Source: an uncultured Lachnospiraceae bacterium (lineage in GTDB: Bacteria; Bacillota; Clostridia; Lachnospirales; Lachnospiraceae). From it: DNA of 64,000 nucleotides. The DNA lies in the NCBI GenBank assembly GCA_946182825.1, contig CAMGZH010000005.1, positions 38,023-102,022 of the forward strand, written 5' to 3'. Numbering within the stretch: position 1 is the stretch's first letter; each line of letters starts with the position of its first letter. Shown piece after piece: positions 9,283 to 18,487 of the stretch. The notes beneath the pieces are model-generated. The model made no database searches, was not told the origin of the DNA, and worked only from the letters and a program-made list of their open reading frames with translations. Both the position numbers and the translations under genes were made by a program.

Positions 9283-10365
9283 TTACATGTTCCCCCTTAT
9301 TTCTTCCATCTGCTGCATAAAGTATGGCAGATGAGCATAAACAAACAGATTTAACCCTTCCTTTTTCTCCTCCGGCAGATCTCCTATCCCTTCATAGGTG
9401 ATCAACGTTCCATCTTTTTCTACAGGAGAAATGATCCCTTCCTTCGCCTTTCCCCAGACACCATGAATGGCGTCCTCATAAGCTGCCATAATGGTCCTTG
9501 CCCTTGCAAACCGGTTCCCGTCATAGCAGGCCGCAATTTCAAGATAGATTCGGATCAAAAAGGTCTCTGCCAGATCATAGAGCCGCTCTGCCGGACTGTA
9601 TTCCATAAAAAATGCGATCCAGTTCCGATAGGCGTAATAGGTAGGGAAGGTGGAAATATCCTCCCGTCTTGCTCCCATGGAATGAAGAGCCATGGCCGAA
9701 CCCACGGATGCGATCTTATAGCCGGCCTTTTTCACCCGCTGACACCAGCGGGTATCGTCCCAATACAGGAAATTCTCCTCCGGAAGCAGTCCCACCTCCC
9801 TGCAAAGCGACGTCCGGATCAAAAGAGCACAGGCCGGAACTGCATCGGAATAGACCACCGGAGGCATACTGCCGTCCTCTGTCCGCCCATAGTATAAAGG
9901 TTCCGTGGAAAACGACGCATAATCGATCTTCTGACCATAGTTCTGCACGATGTCCGGCTGTTCCAGGTGATAGATCTTCGCCGCCGCAATTCCGGTATCT
10001 TCATGTTCATTCAGAAAAGAAGAGAGAATGGACAGCACCTTTTCATCCAAAAGGCAGTCGTTATCCACACACATCAGATAGCGATACCCCTCTTCTGCTG
10101 CCAAAGCCGCTCTCATGGCTGTGTTAAAACCGCCGGAACCCCCGAGGTTGTCCTCGTTAACCAGAAGGGAGATCCGAATCTCTTTCTCCTGTTCTTCGTA
10201 TTCTTTGATCTTTGCCTGCAAAGCCGCCGCCGAACCATCGGTGGAACCGTTATCACAGATATAGATATCAAAATCCCTCATGGTCTGTTCGAGTACTGCC
10301 GAAAGACAGGAAAGCACCAGCTCTTTTTTATTAAAATTACAGATACAGATCGCTGCTGTTTTCAT
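9283..10365 (-). CDS. Glycosyltransferase family 2
   Basis: CNFNKKELVLSCLSAVLEQT...DIYICDNGSTDGSAAAL...NLGGSGGFNTAMRAAL...CVDND. Confidence 0.9.
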   Translation of the reverse strand: MKTAAICICNFNKKELVLSCLSAVLEQTMRDFDIYICDNGSTDGSAAALQAKIKEYEEQEKEIRISLLVNEDNLGGSGGFNTAMRAALAAEEGYRYLMCVDNDCLLDEKVLSILSSFLNEHEDTGIAAAKIYHLEQPDIVQNYGQKIDYASFSTEPLYYGRTEDGSMPPVVYSDAVPACALLIRTSLCREVGLLPEENFLYWDDTRWCQRVKKAGYKIASVGSAMALHSMGARREDISTFPTYYAYRNWIAFFMEYSPAERLYDLAETFLIRIYLEIAACYDGNRFARARTIMAAYEDAIHGVWGKAKEGIISPVEKDGTLITYEGIGDLPEEKKEGLNLFVYAHLPYFMQQMEEIRGNM

Positions 10366-10532
10366 TAAAAAAATCCCCTTTCAAAAATACTTTCTATCGT
10401 ATTTTGTGGCAGAAATCGGTTAATGTCAACCAATTTACGCATTTCGTTGCGGCCCCCTTCACCCCTTCCCATTGCAAAATATGCATATTGCCATAGCTTT
10501 CGTTGGATGATAAAATTGTTCTGTCTTTTGGT

Positions 10533-10545
10533 CTGTATCATACAG
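10533..10545. promoter_or_regulatory. 13-bp perfect palindrome
   Basis: CTGTAT-C-ATACAG in the divergent intergenic region between the GT2 and secreted-protein genes. Confidence 0.4.
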
Positions 10546-10605
10546 GATCGGGGACAGGAGCTTTAAGGGAGGCTCCGTTATACCAAGGTTAGAAAGGAAG
10601 TATAA

Positions 10606-11502
10606 ATGAGAAAAGTAACCAAAAAAATCGTTTCCATGGCGCTTACTGCCGCAATGGCATTATCCGTTGTTGCTTTCGCAGTACCAACCGTTAAGGCAGA
10701 GGCAGCTACAAAGACTTACAATGTATTCGTTGAGGACGGCGGAGTTGAACTGCTGTACTTCGGTGATACGGTCACTTCCGTTTCATCCACCAACTCCAAG
10801 GTTGTAAAGGTGAAGAAGGACAAGACCGCACATTACAAGGCCATCGCTCTTTTCAAGAAGGCCGGTAAAGCTACTGTTACCGTACGTGTCAAGGGTTACC
10901 GTACCTATGCCACCAAGAAGTATTCCTTCAACGTTAAGAAGGCTTCCAGCATCTTAAAGCCATCCATGAAGGCGATCAAGAGCAGCTCTTACACAACCAA
11001 CGTTCTTGTTTCTGTTAAGAACAACAGCAAGATCAACTTTGATTCTGTCAAGTTAAGCTACTCTTTTAAAGATTCTGCAGGAAACACCATCGAGACAGAC
11101 ACCACTTCTGTTTTCAACTTAGGCGCCAAGAAGACCGGATACGCATCCCTGGCTTCTTCCAACAGCAGAGGCAATGTAGACCTTTCCCAGTCCAGCATCA
11201 AGGTAACTTCTCTTTCCCGTGCCAAGGCATTAGGAACAGGTAAGACCGTTGGATCCGGCTCCTACATCGCCAAGTTCGATCCAAGCCGCAAGGTTATGAC
11301 CTTCAAGAACAAGAATTATAAGAAGACCTACCTTACCATCTGTGCATACATCATCTTCTACGATGAGAACGGCGAGATCACTGAGGTACAGAGAAAGAGC
11401 TGGTCCTTGAAAAAGGGCGAAGTTCAGACTTCAAGTGTTTATGAACCATCCGGCGGTTATTCCAACTACAAGGTTGTAACAAACGCATACGCATCCAAAT
11501 AA
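10606..11502 (+). CDS. Secreted protein with Ig-like/cell-surface-like region
   Basis: Signal peptide MRKVTKKIVSMALTAAMALSVVAFAVPTVKAEA; KAGKATVTVRVKG reminiscent of Big-type modules. Confidence 0.75.
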   Translation: MRKVTKKIVSMALTAAMALSVVAFAVPTVKAEAATKTYNVFVEDGGVELLYFGDTVTSVSSTNSKVVKVKKDKTAHYKAIALFKKAGKATVTVRVKGYRTYATKKYSFNVKKASSILKPSMKAIKSSSYTTNVLVSVKNNSKINFDSVKLSYSFKDSAGNTIETDTTSVFNLGAKKTGYASLASSNSRGNVDLSQSSIKVTSLSRAKALGTGKTVGSGSYIAKFDPSRKVMTFKNKNYKKTYLTICAYIIFYDENGEITEVQRKSWSLKKGEVQTSSVYEPSGGYSNYKVVTNAYASK

Positions 11503-11528
11503 TTAAATACCAAAGAATTCCCTTACAT

Positions 11529-11563
11529 AAAAACTCCACCGGATCAATCCGGTGGAGTTTTTT
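11529..11563. terminator. Bidirectional intrinsic terminator
   Basis: AAAACTCCACCGGATCAATCCGGTGGAGTTTTTT between convergent genes. Confidence 0.9.
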
Positions 11564-11567
11564 ACTT

Positions 11568-12803
11568 TTAAAATGTAACGGATGAAACCAGATGGGATAC
11601 ATCCAAAAACTGTGGTACTCCGTTCTCATATGCGATCTGCGGTTCACCGAGGATCAGCGGACGAAGATAGTCCAGCATCTTTTCATTGACATCATTCCCA
11701 CGCTCATTGATAAACTCACGGGGTACATTGCGGACACCATTGGCCACTTCCGCAACGGAAACGCCCTTGTAAGCCACTTTATACGGATCGTTGGAGATTC
11801 TCTCAACGGATGCCATAAGTCCCGTCTCGCCCTTCTGAGCGAGTTTTACGGCATGTTCGCCAAGGGCCTTTGCCTCAAGCAGATCTGTCAAAGATGCCAG
11901 ATGGGTTCCACAACGCTGCGGAATGTTCAACTCAACAGAACGGATCTTAACGCCGATAGCCTGTCCAAGGATATGCTCTAACGCCTTGCCTGCACCGGAA
12001 AGCTGCTGATGACCAAACTTATCCACAGCCGAATCTGAAGCAGAGATATAATTGCCTTCCTTATCACGGATTCCCTCAGAAATGGCGATCACAACAGAGT
12101 TCCGCTCCCGAAGAAGCTTTTCCGTGTCCTCGATACATTCCGTAATAGAGAAGGGAACCTCCGGAAGATAGATCAGCTGCGGTGCGCTGCTGTAGGAAGT
12201 TCTGGCAAGGGCAGATGCCGCTGTAAGCCATCCTGCATCCCGTCCCATGATCTCAACAATGGTGATGCTCTTCACCGGATAAATCATGGTATCATGAGCC
12301 ATCTCAACCAGAGAAGTAGCTACGTATTTCGCCGCAGAACCGAATCCCGGCGTATGATCGATCTGCATCAGATCGTTATCAATGGTCTTTGGAACTCCCA
12401 TGACACGGATGGGACTGTCGATCTTTGCCGCATAAGCCGCAAGCTTGGCAACGGTATCCATGGAATCATTTCCACCGATTCCAAAAAAAGCCTCGATCTC
12501 CTTCTCCTTAAAGAAAGCGAACATCTGCTCATACTGCGCCGGCTCTGCAATTGGATCCGGCATACGATTACGGCAGGATCCAAGATACATAGCAGGCGTT
12601 ACCATAAGCTTATCTATAAAATCAGGATCAGAAAGTTTCTCGGTCAGATCGATCAGATGGTGACGAAGGACACCTGCAATTCCATTGATCGCTCCATAGA
12701 CCTTATCATAGCCCATTTCCTTTGCCTGGCTGATCACACCGGCAAGCGATGCATTAATCGCCGCTGTAGGTCCACCGGACTGAATGATGACACAATTTTT
12801 CAT
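11568..12803 (-). CDS. 6-phosphofructokinase, probably diphosphate-dependent type
   Basis: QSGGPTAAINAS, GIGGNDSMDT, GVPKTIDNDL, EIMGRDAGWL. Confidence 0.9.
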   Translation of the reverse strand: MKNCVIIQSGGPTAAINASLAGVISQAKEMGYDKVYGAINGIAGVLRHHLIDLTEKLSDPDFIDKLMVTPAMYLGSCRNRMPDPIAEPAQYEQMFAFFKEKEIEAFFGIGGNDSMDTVAKLAAYAAKIDSPIRVMGVPKTIDNDLMQIDHTPGFGSAAKYVATSLVEMAHDTMIYPVKSITIVEIMGRDAGWLTAASALARTSYSSAPQLIYLPEVPFSITECIEDTEKLLRERNSVVIAISEGIRDKEGNYISASDSAVDKFGHQQLSGAGKALEHILGQAIGVKIRSVELNIPQRCGTHLASLTDLLEAKALGEHAVKLAQKGETGLMASVERISNDPYKVAYKGVSVAEVANGVRNVPREFINERGNDVNEKMLDYLRPLILGEPQIAYENGVPQFLDVSHLVSSVTF

Positions 12804-12868
12804 TTCGCAACCCTTTCGATTCTTTCACAATATGATGCCGGACTTGTAAAAAAGCCCCAAATATCCTA

Positions 12869-14785
12869 TCACATTTTTGCCAGCAAGTCAGCAAATTCTT
12901 CCATAGGAAGAGGCTTTGAAAAATAGAAGCCCTGGATCATATCGCCTTCCATCTGACGTACATACTCCAATTGTTCCTTTGTCTCAACACCTTCCTGAAT
13001 GATCTTGGCATTCATGGAATGAACGATTCCCGGAAGTGCCTCCAGGAAACGGCCGGCCGATTCGTTCTTCTCCGCCTTAAGCAAAAGGCTTCGATCCAGC
13101 TTGATATTATAAAATTCCCGATTGAAAAGACGGGACATGTTGGAATACCCGGTTCCAAAATCATCCAGTGAAAAAGTAAAGCCTGCCTCTTTCAGATCCG
13201 ACAGTACCTTTCTGAGACGCTTACTCTCATCTTCTGCCACCGTCTCTGTGATCTCAAGATTGATGCATGATACCGGAAGATCATAACTTTTCACTGTCTC
13301 CTGAAACTCCTGACAGATCTTCACATCATAAAGCTGCTTCTGGGCAACGTTGATTTCGATGTATTCGATTCCCCGCTCGCGAAGCCGATGCTCTTTGAGT
13401 GCCCGACAGGACTCTTCCAATACATATTGTCCCAGCTTTTTGATCACAGCGCTTTTCTCAGCGATGGGGATAAATTCTCCCGGAGAGATCAGCGTGCCAT
13501 CCCGATCCCGAAGTCTGGAAAGGGCCTCCGCTGCAACATAGCGCTTATGGACAATACTGTAGATCGGCTGGAACCAGACCTCGAAGGTCCTGTTCTCAAT
13601 GGCCTCTTCCAACAGGTTCTCGATATAACGCTCTCTTGCAAGGAACTTCAGATCCTCGCCATTGTACAGTGACACCTGATGTCCCGGCCTGCTGTAACGT
13701 CTTGTTACAACGTTCATAATATCCCGAAGATCAGAAAAATCCTTCGGAATCACAAAGCTTGCCAGCGTCAGCTGAAAATCAAGTTCCTGATCCTGGACGC
13801 TCCAGCCCTTCTGAAACCGTTCAAGGACCTGGGTCTTATACCAGTCCGCATTGCTCTTGGCATGTAAAATAACCACAAACTGGCTTCTGTCACAGGTATA
13901 GATCTTATTCATTGGGCCAAGGCTTCGGAGATAGGATACCACATCCTCCAAAAGGGTCTGCAGCTCTTCCACCTCGATCACCTTCTCAAACTCAGCAAGG
14001 TTGTTGATCCGCAGATTGATAAGGGTATAGTCCTGACCGGTGGCCAGCATTTTCCTGACCTCTGTTATAAAACCATAGCGGTTGTAACATCGGCAGATCG
14101 GATCGTATTCGTTTCTGGCATATTCCACAAAAAGGAACACCGCCATGTAGGACATCGTAATGCCCAAAAGCTCCACCATGATCCATGGAACAAAGTACTG
14201 CACCCAGGAAGCCAGTGCCGCGAAGGCAATGGAGGCAAACATAGCCAGCTGTTTTCTCTGCTGGATCTTCTTGCCGTAACGGATCAAAAAAGAGCAGCCA
14301 AAACCGATATACAAAAATACTTCTATATATACAAGCAGGATCAAAGGCCCTCTATGATATCCTGCATACTCATCCAGGAAGAAAAATCCATGGTGCAACG
14401 GATTGGTAAAAACAAGTCCAAGCATGATCACCACCGGCGACATCAGAATGTAATGGCGGCTTTTTTTCAAAATATGCTGGGCACCGGTCAGTGACACAAG
14501 ATACATGGCATAAAGGGGCGCCAATAGGATCTGTGAAACATAAAACACTTCATCGCAACCGGCTCGAAGCAGATTCGCGTGAACAGCGTCACCGTGCCGG
14601 AGTGCCATGTTCCAGAAATAATAATCCAATACATTACATGCACAAGAAACGATATTATTCAATATCATCAGAAGAAAAATGCTTCTTTCTGTTCTACGCT
14701 GAATCCGATCCGACAAAGCAAAGAACAGAAGCGATACAGAAATGAATAAAGCAGCTGCATCAAAAGCGATTGTACTGATACTCAA
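12869..14785 (-). CDS. Membrane EAL-domain protein with degenerate GGDEF
   Basis: 7TM-like N-terminus; no GGDEF motif; EAL motifs AEALSR, LEITETVAEDESKRL, LDDFGTGYSN, IKLDRS, QEGVET. TTG start at 14785 with GGAG 8 nt upstream. Confidence 0.88.
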   Translation of the reverse strand: MSISTIAFDAAALFISVSLLFFALSDRIQRRTERSIFLLMILNNIVSCACNVLDYYFWNMALRHGDAVHANLLRAGCDEVFYVSQILLAPLYAMYLVSLTGAQHILKKSRHYILMSPVVIMLGLVFTNPLHHGFFFLDEYAGYHRGPLILLVYIEVFLYIGFGCSFLIRYGKKIQQRKQLAMFASIAFAALASWVQYFVPWIMVELLGITMSYMAVFLFVEYARNEYDPICRCYNRYGFITEVRKMLATGQDYTLINLRINNLAEFEKVIEVEELQTLLEDVVSYLRSLGPMNKIYTCDRSQFVVILHAKSNADWYKTQVLERFQKGWSVQDQELDFQLTLASFVIPKDFSDLRDIMNVVTRRYSRPGHQVSLYNGEDLKFLARERYIENLLEEAIENRTFEVWFQPIYSIVHKRYVAAEALSRLRDRDGTLISPGEFIPIAEKSAVIKKLGQYVLEESCRALKEHRLRERGIEYIEINVAQKQLYDVKICQEFQETVKSYDLPVSCINLEITETVAEDESKRLRKVLSDLKEAGFTFSLDDFGTGYSNMSRLFNREFYNIKLDRSLLLKAEKNESAGRFLEALPGIVHSMNAKIIQEGVETKEQLEYVRQMEGDMIQGFYFSKPLPMEEFADLLAKM

Positions 14786-14919
14786 TGTTATTTCTCCTAC
14801 AAAAACCAAAAAACGTAAGAAACGCACAATATTTTATACACATTTTTCAAAAAAGGCAATTAGACACACCAACGCATAAAAGTAACATTTTCCTCTCTAT
14901 TTGTGTTACACTTCTATTT

Positions 14920-15645
14920 ATGAAGAATCAAAATACAAAAAATCATTTTATGGAAGGTGCAAAGGATTCCCTTCCCATCGTAATCGGATATTTTTCTGTC
15001 AGCTTTACCTTCGGTATCATGGCTGCCAAGGCTGGGTTTTCCCCCTGGATCGCAACGCTGATCTCCATCACGAATGTGACCAGCGCCGGACAGTTTGCCG
15101 GGCTGACACTCATGGTCGCCCAGGCCTCCTATCTTGAGATCTTCCTTACCGAACTGGTCATCAACCTTCGATACGGCCTGATGTCCCTGTCCCTTTCCCA
15201 AAGGCTTTCTGACTCCGTCACCACCGGCAAGCGTCTTCTCATTGCCTTTGCCAACACCGATGAGATCTTTGCCGTTTCTGTCAGCAAGCCTCATAAGGTA
15301 ACCTCTGCCTATATGGCCGGGCTTGAGATCTTCCCGATCCTCGGCTGGACAGCCGGAACCCTGTCGGGGGCAGTGGCAACGTCCCTGTTGCCTCCCTTTG
15401 TCCAGTCCGCATTGGGCGTTGCCCTTTACGGTATGTTCATCGCCATCGTCCTTCCTCCGGCGAGGGCACACCGACCGATTGCACTTGTAAGCCTGCTTGC
15501 TGCCGTGCTTTCCCTTTCCTTTACCTATCTTCCGGGACTCAACCGGATCTCGGCGGGCTTTTCCATCATTTTGTGTACCCTGATCGCCGCCGGAGTCGGC
15601 GCCTTTTTCTGGCCGATTCCCGACAACAAGGAGGATGATTCATGA
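14920..15645 (+). CDS. azlC: AzlC family ABC-independent permease subunit
   Basis: MKNQNTKNHFMEGAKDSLPIVIGYFSVSFTFGIMA...LTELVINLRYGLMSLSLSQRL. Confidence 0.9.
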   Translation: MKNQNTKNHFMEGAKDSLPIVIGYFSVSFTFGIMAAKAGFSPWIATLISITNVTSAGQFAGLTLMVAQASYLEIFLTELVINLRYGLMSLSLSQRLSDSVTTGKRLLIAFANTDEIFAVSVSKPHKVTSAYMAGLEIFPILGWTAGTLSGAVATSLLPPFVQSALGVALYGMFIAIVLPPARAHRPIALVSLLAAVLSLSFTYLPGLNRISAGFSIILCTLIAAGVGAFFWPIPDNKEDDS

Positions 15646-15950
15646 AGATCTACTGCTACATTGCCTTAATGGCCATCACAACCTATTTGATCCGTGTCAT
15701 TCCATTGGTGCTTTTCCAGAAGGAGATTCACTCTCCCTTTGTCAAAAGCTTTCTGTACTACGTGCCTTACGCCTGCCTGACGGCTATGACCATTCCGGCG
15801 ATCTTCACCGCCACCCAAAGTCCCGTCAGTGCCGCCTGCGGTTTCGTAGTTGCCGTCCTTCTCGGCTGGAACAAAAAGAGCCTGCCGGTGGTTGCCGGCT
15901 TTGCCTGCATCGCAGTCATGATCGCAGAGGCTGTTTTACGACACATTTAA
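15642..15950 (+). CDS. azlD: AzlD family branched-chain amino acid transport protein
   Basis: 102 aa, overlaps azlC end by 4 bp, membrane protein of AzlD size. Confidence 0.88.
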   Translation: MKIYCYIALMAITTYLIRVIPLVLFQKEIHSPFVKSFLYYVPYACLTAMTIPAIFTATQSPVSAACGFVVAVLLGWNKKSLPVVAGFACIAVMIAEAVLRHI

Positions 15951-16778
15951 AAAGCCTTTGATTTCTAAGAGTCTCTTTGTTGCCACATCTCTTCCTGCCT
16001 GATATACTCTCTCAAGTTCCGCCGGGTCCTTTTCTGTCCGGGCGATCCCAAGATCCTCCTCCGGCCGGATAACAAGCGCACGCCCTGCCTTCTCACGTTC
16101 TGCGATTTCTTCCATCTGACGTGCGTAAGCTTCATGTCGCACAAGCATGGCCTCCCGGATCTTGGGATACTTACGGAAGCACCATCCCGGCAGGATCGTC
16201 TTCTTTTTCACATAGTCCGCCGGCCTTGTCAGAATGATCACATTGCGGTCATAGCCATTCTCCTCCATCACCTGATATGGAACGGAGCAGACGATCCCTC
16301 CATCTAAAAGTTCATGTCCGTCGATTACAACAGGACGTGACACCAGCGGCATGGAAGCGGATGCCTGCATCCATTTCGTGTCCACGTCACCGCCATCCTC
16401 ACATTTATGAAACAGACACCGGCCACTGTTAACATCGGTTGCACCTACATAGAACTCCATCGGGTTCTCTTGGAATGCTTTCTGATCAAAGGGATCTAAT
16501 TCCCGGGGAATTGTACGATAGCAAAAATCGACACCAAAATAATCCCCTGTCGTGATCCATGATCGAAAACTGCCAAATCTGGGGTCCCTGCTGTATTTCT
16601 TATTGTAGCGAATGGTTCGTCCGATCTGTCCGGACTTGACATTGCAGCCAAAGACTGCCCCGGCCGAAATACCGGCCATCCCGTCAAAGCAGACCCCTTC
16701 TTCCATCAACACATCCGTGACACCAGCTGTAAACATTCCACGCATGGCGCCACCTTCCAATACCAATCCATTCTTCAT
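15936..16778 (-). CDS. Patatin-like phospholipase family protein
   Basis: LVLEGGAMRGMFTAGVTDVL, GISAGAVFG (GxSxG), DGG dyad motif; start at 16778. Confidence 0.92.
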   Translation of the reverse strand: MKNGLVLEGGAMRGMFTAGVTDVLMEEGVCFDGMAGISAGAVFGCNVKSGQIGRTIRYNKKYSRDPRFGSFRSWITTGDYFGVDFCYRTIPRELDPFDQKAFQENPMEFYVGATDVNSGRCLFHKCEDGGDVDTKWMQASASMPLVSRPVVIDGHELLDGGIVCSVPYQVMEENGYDRNVIILTRPADYVKKKTILPGWCFRKYPKIREAMLVRHEAYARQMEEIAEREKAGRALVIRPEEDLGIARTEKDPAELERVYQAGRDVATKRLLEIKGFLNVS

Positions 16779-16779
16779 A

Positions 16780-17082
16780 CTACATCTCGAAATCCAAACA
16801 TACTCTTGTCTTCGTATATGGTCGAACCTTGGCATCTGCCACAGCCACGTGATCCGGATGAACCGCATAACCCTTTAATGCATCTTCGCTTTCCAGAACA
16901 CAGTCAAGCATAACATCCGCATTGGAGCTGGCCAGTCCCTCTGTATGAACCACGACCTCTGTCAGACCCGGCACCTTTCCCACAAGTCCTTCCAGCCCTT
17001 CTTTGATTCCTGCCTTCACGCTAACCTTCTCCTCTGCAGAGAGCTCATCCTTTAACTGCCATAAGATAACATGTCTAACCAT
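16780..17082 (-). CDS. Dabb (stress-responsive A/B barrel) family protein
   Basis: MVRHVILWQLKDE...VHPDHVAVADAKVRPYTKTRVCLDFEM. Confidence 0.88.
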   Translation of the reverse strand: MVRHVILWQLKDELSAEEKVSVKAGIKEGLEGLVGKVPGLTEVVVHTEGLASSNADVMLDCVLESEDALKGYAVHPDHVAVADAKVRPYTKTRVCLDFEM

Positions 17083-17121
17083 TTTGTTCTCCTCTCGTAA
17101 TCTTTATACTTTCTTTAGAAC

Positions 17122-17140
17122 GTGAACACAATTTGTTCAC
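17122..17140. promoter_or_regulatory. Operator-like inverted repeat upstream of Dabb gene
   Basis: GTGAACA-CAATT-TGTTCAC perfect 7-bp arms. Confidence 0.4.
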
Positions 17141-17224
17141 ATTCAGATTGTATCATAAGAACCATCAAAGGAAGCAACACCTTTGAACCTTAAAAATTTT
17201 TTCATACTCCCCCTCTTAGAAAAG

Positions 17225-17250
17225 TCGCCGATCCGGCGGCTTTTTATTTT
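17225..17250. terminator. Hairpin terminator-like element
   Basis: GTCGCCG-ATC-CGGCGGC followed by TTTTTATTTT on the plus strand; minus-strand copy followed by TTTTC. Confidence 0.55.
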
Positions 17251-17332
17251 GTCTTGAACCCCCGGCCAAGAGACACCTGTTATATCCGCTCCCTACGCTC
17301 CGCTTAGAGGAAGGGGGCTCCGACTACGATAA

Positions 17333-17369
17333 AAAAGGGGCTCATACACGATGTATGAGCCCCTGACAG
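17333..17369 (-). terminator. Intrinsic terminator of the NifU-like/GGGtGRT operon
   Basis: Minus strand AGGGGCTCATACATCGTGTATGAGCCCCTTTTTT. Confidence 0.88.
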
Positions 17370-17453
17370 AGGATGTAGGAATACCATACACCGTCTGCAT
17401 TTATTCAATTGGTACTGATCCTACAGTACCTTCTGTACGGAACAAACCCGTTC

Positions 17454-18464
17454 TTAGAACTTACCTGCGTCAGCAGCTTCCTGTACAGATACTGCAACTG
17501 CAACAGTAGCACCAACCATTGGGTTGTTACCCATTCCGATCAGACCCATCATCTCAACGTGAGCCGGTACGGAAGAAGATCCAGCGAACTGAGCATCAGA
17601 GTGCATACGTCCCATAGTATCTGTCATACCATAAGAAGCAGGACCTGCTGCCATGTTATCCGGGTGAAGGGTACGTCCTGTACCGCCGCCTGAAGCTACG
17701 GAGAAGTACTTCTTACCCTGCTCGATACACTCCTTCTTGTATGTACCTGCAACCGGATGCTGGAAACGAGTCGGGTTAGTAGAGTTACCAGTGATGGAAA
17801 CACCAACCTTCTCGTGATGCATGATAGCTACACCTTCCTGAACATCATCAGCACCGTAGCACTTTACAGATGCACGAAGACCTGTAGAGTATGGAGTCTC
17901 AGATACGATGTTAAGCTTAGCAGCCTTGTAATCGTACTTTGTCTCAACGAATGTGAATCCGTTGATACGGGAAATGATCTGAGCAGCATCCTTACCAAGA
18001 CCGTTAAGGATAACACGAAGTGGGTTCTTACGAACCTTGTTAGCCTTCTCAGCGATACCGATCGCACCCTCTGCAGCTGCGAAAGACTCGTGACCAGCTA
18101 AGAATGCGAAACACTCTGTCTCTTCCTCAAGAAGCATCTTACCAAGGTTACCATGGCCAAGACCTACCTTACGGTGATCAGCTACAGAACCTGGAATACA
18201 GAATGCCTGAAGACCCTCACCGATTGCTGCAGCAGCATCAGCTGCGCGACGGCAGTCCTTCTTAATAGCGATAGCAGCACCTACAGTGTATGCCCACTTT
18301 GCGTTCTCAAAGCAGATACCCTGGATACCCTCTACCATGTGATATACATCAAGACCAGCATCTTCTGTGATCTTCTTTGCTTCTTCAATATCCTTGATGC
18401 CGTACTGATTTAAAGCCTCGTTGATCTGCTTAATTCTTGCATCGTAATTTTCAAATAAAGCCAT
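17454..18464 (-). CDS. GGGtGRT family protein (function unknown)
   Basis: 336 aa containing SGGGTGRTLHPDNMAAG and GNNPMVGATVAVAVSVQEA. Confidence 0.88.
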   Translation of the reverse strand: MALFENYDARIKQINEALNQYGIKDIEEAKKITEDAGLDVYHMVEGIQGICFENAKWAYTVGAAIAIKKDCRRAADAAAAIGEGLQAFCIPGSVADHRKVGLGHGNLGKMLLEEETECFAFLAGHESFAAAEGAIGIAEKANKVRKNPLRVILNGLGKDAAQIISRINGFTFVETKYDYKAAKLNIVSETPYSTGLRASVKCYGADDVQEGVAIMHHEKVGVSITGNSTNPTRFQHPVAGTYKKECIEQGKKYFSVASGGGTGRTLHPDNMAAGPASYGMTDTMGRMHSDAQFAGSSSVPAHVEMMGLIGMGNNPMVGATVAVAVSVQEAADAGKF

Positions 18465-18487
18465 CTTGTTCTATCTCCTTTCTCTCA

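Noticed and set aside
10546-10605. Possible riboswitch (GGAGC...GCTCC leader before the secreted protein)
   Set aside because: Only a 5-bp stem and no conserved aptamer core of GEMM or other classes that I could recognise.
17246-17335. tRNA-like remnant suggested by GGGGGTTCAAGAC on the minus strand
   Set aside because: No matching 3' T-stem or acceptor; only a short T-loop-like string. Weak resemblance to the 4148-4552 repeat is also too short to call.
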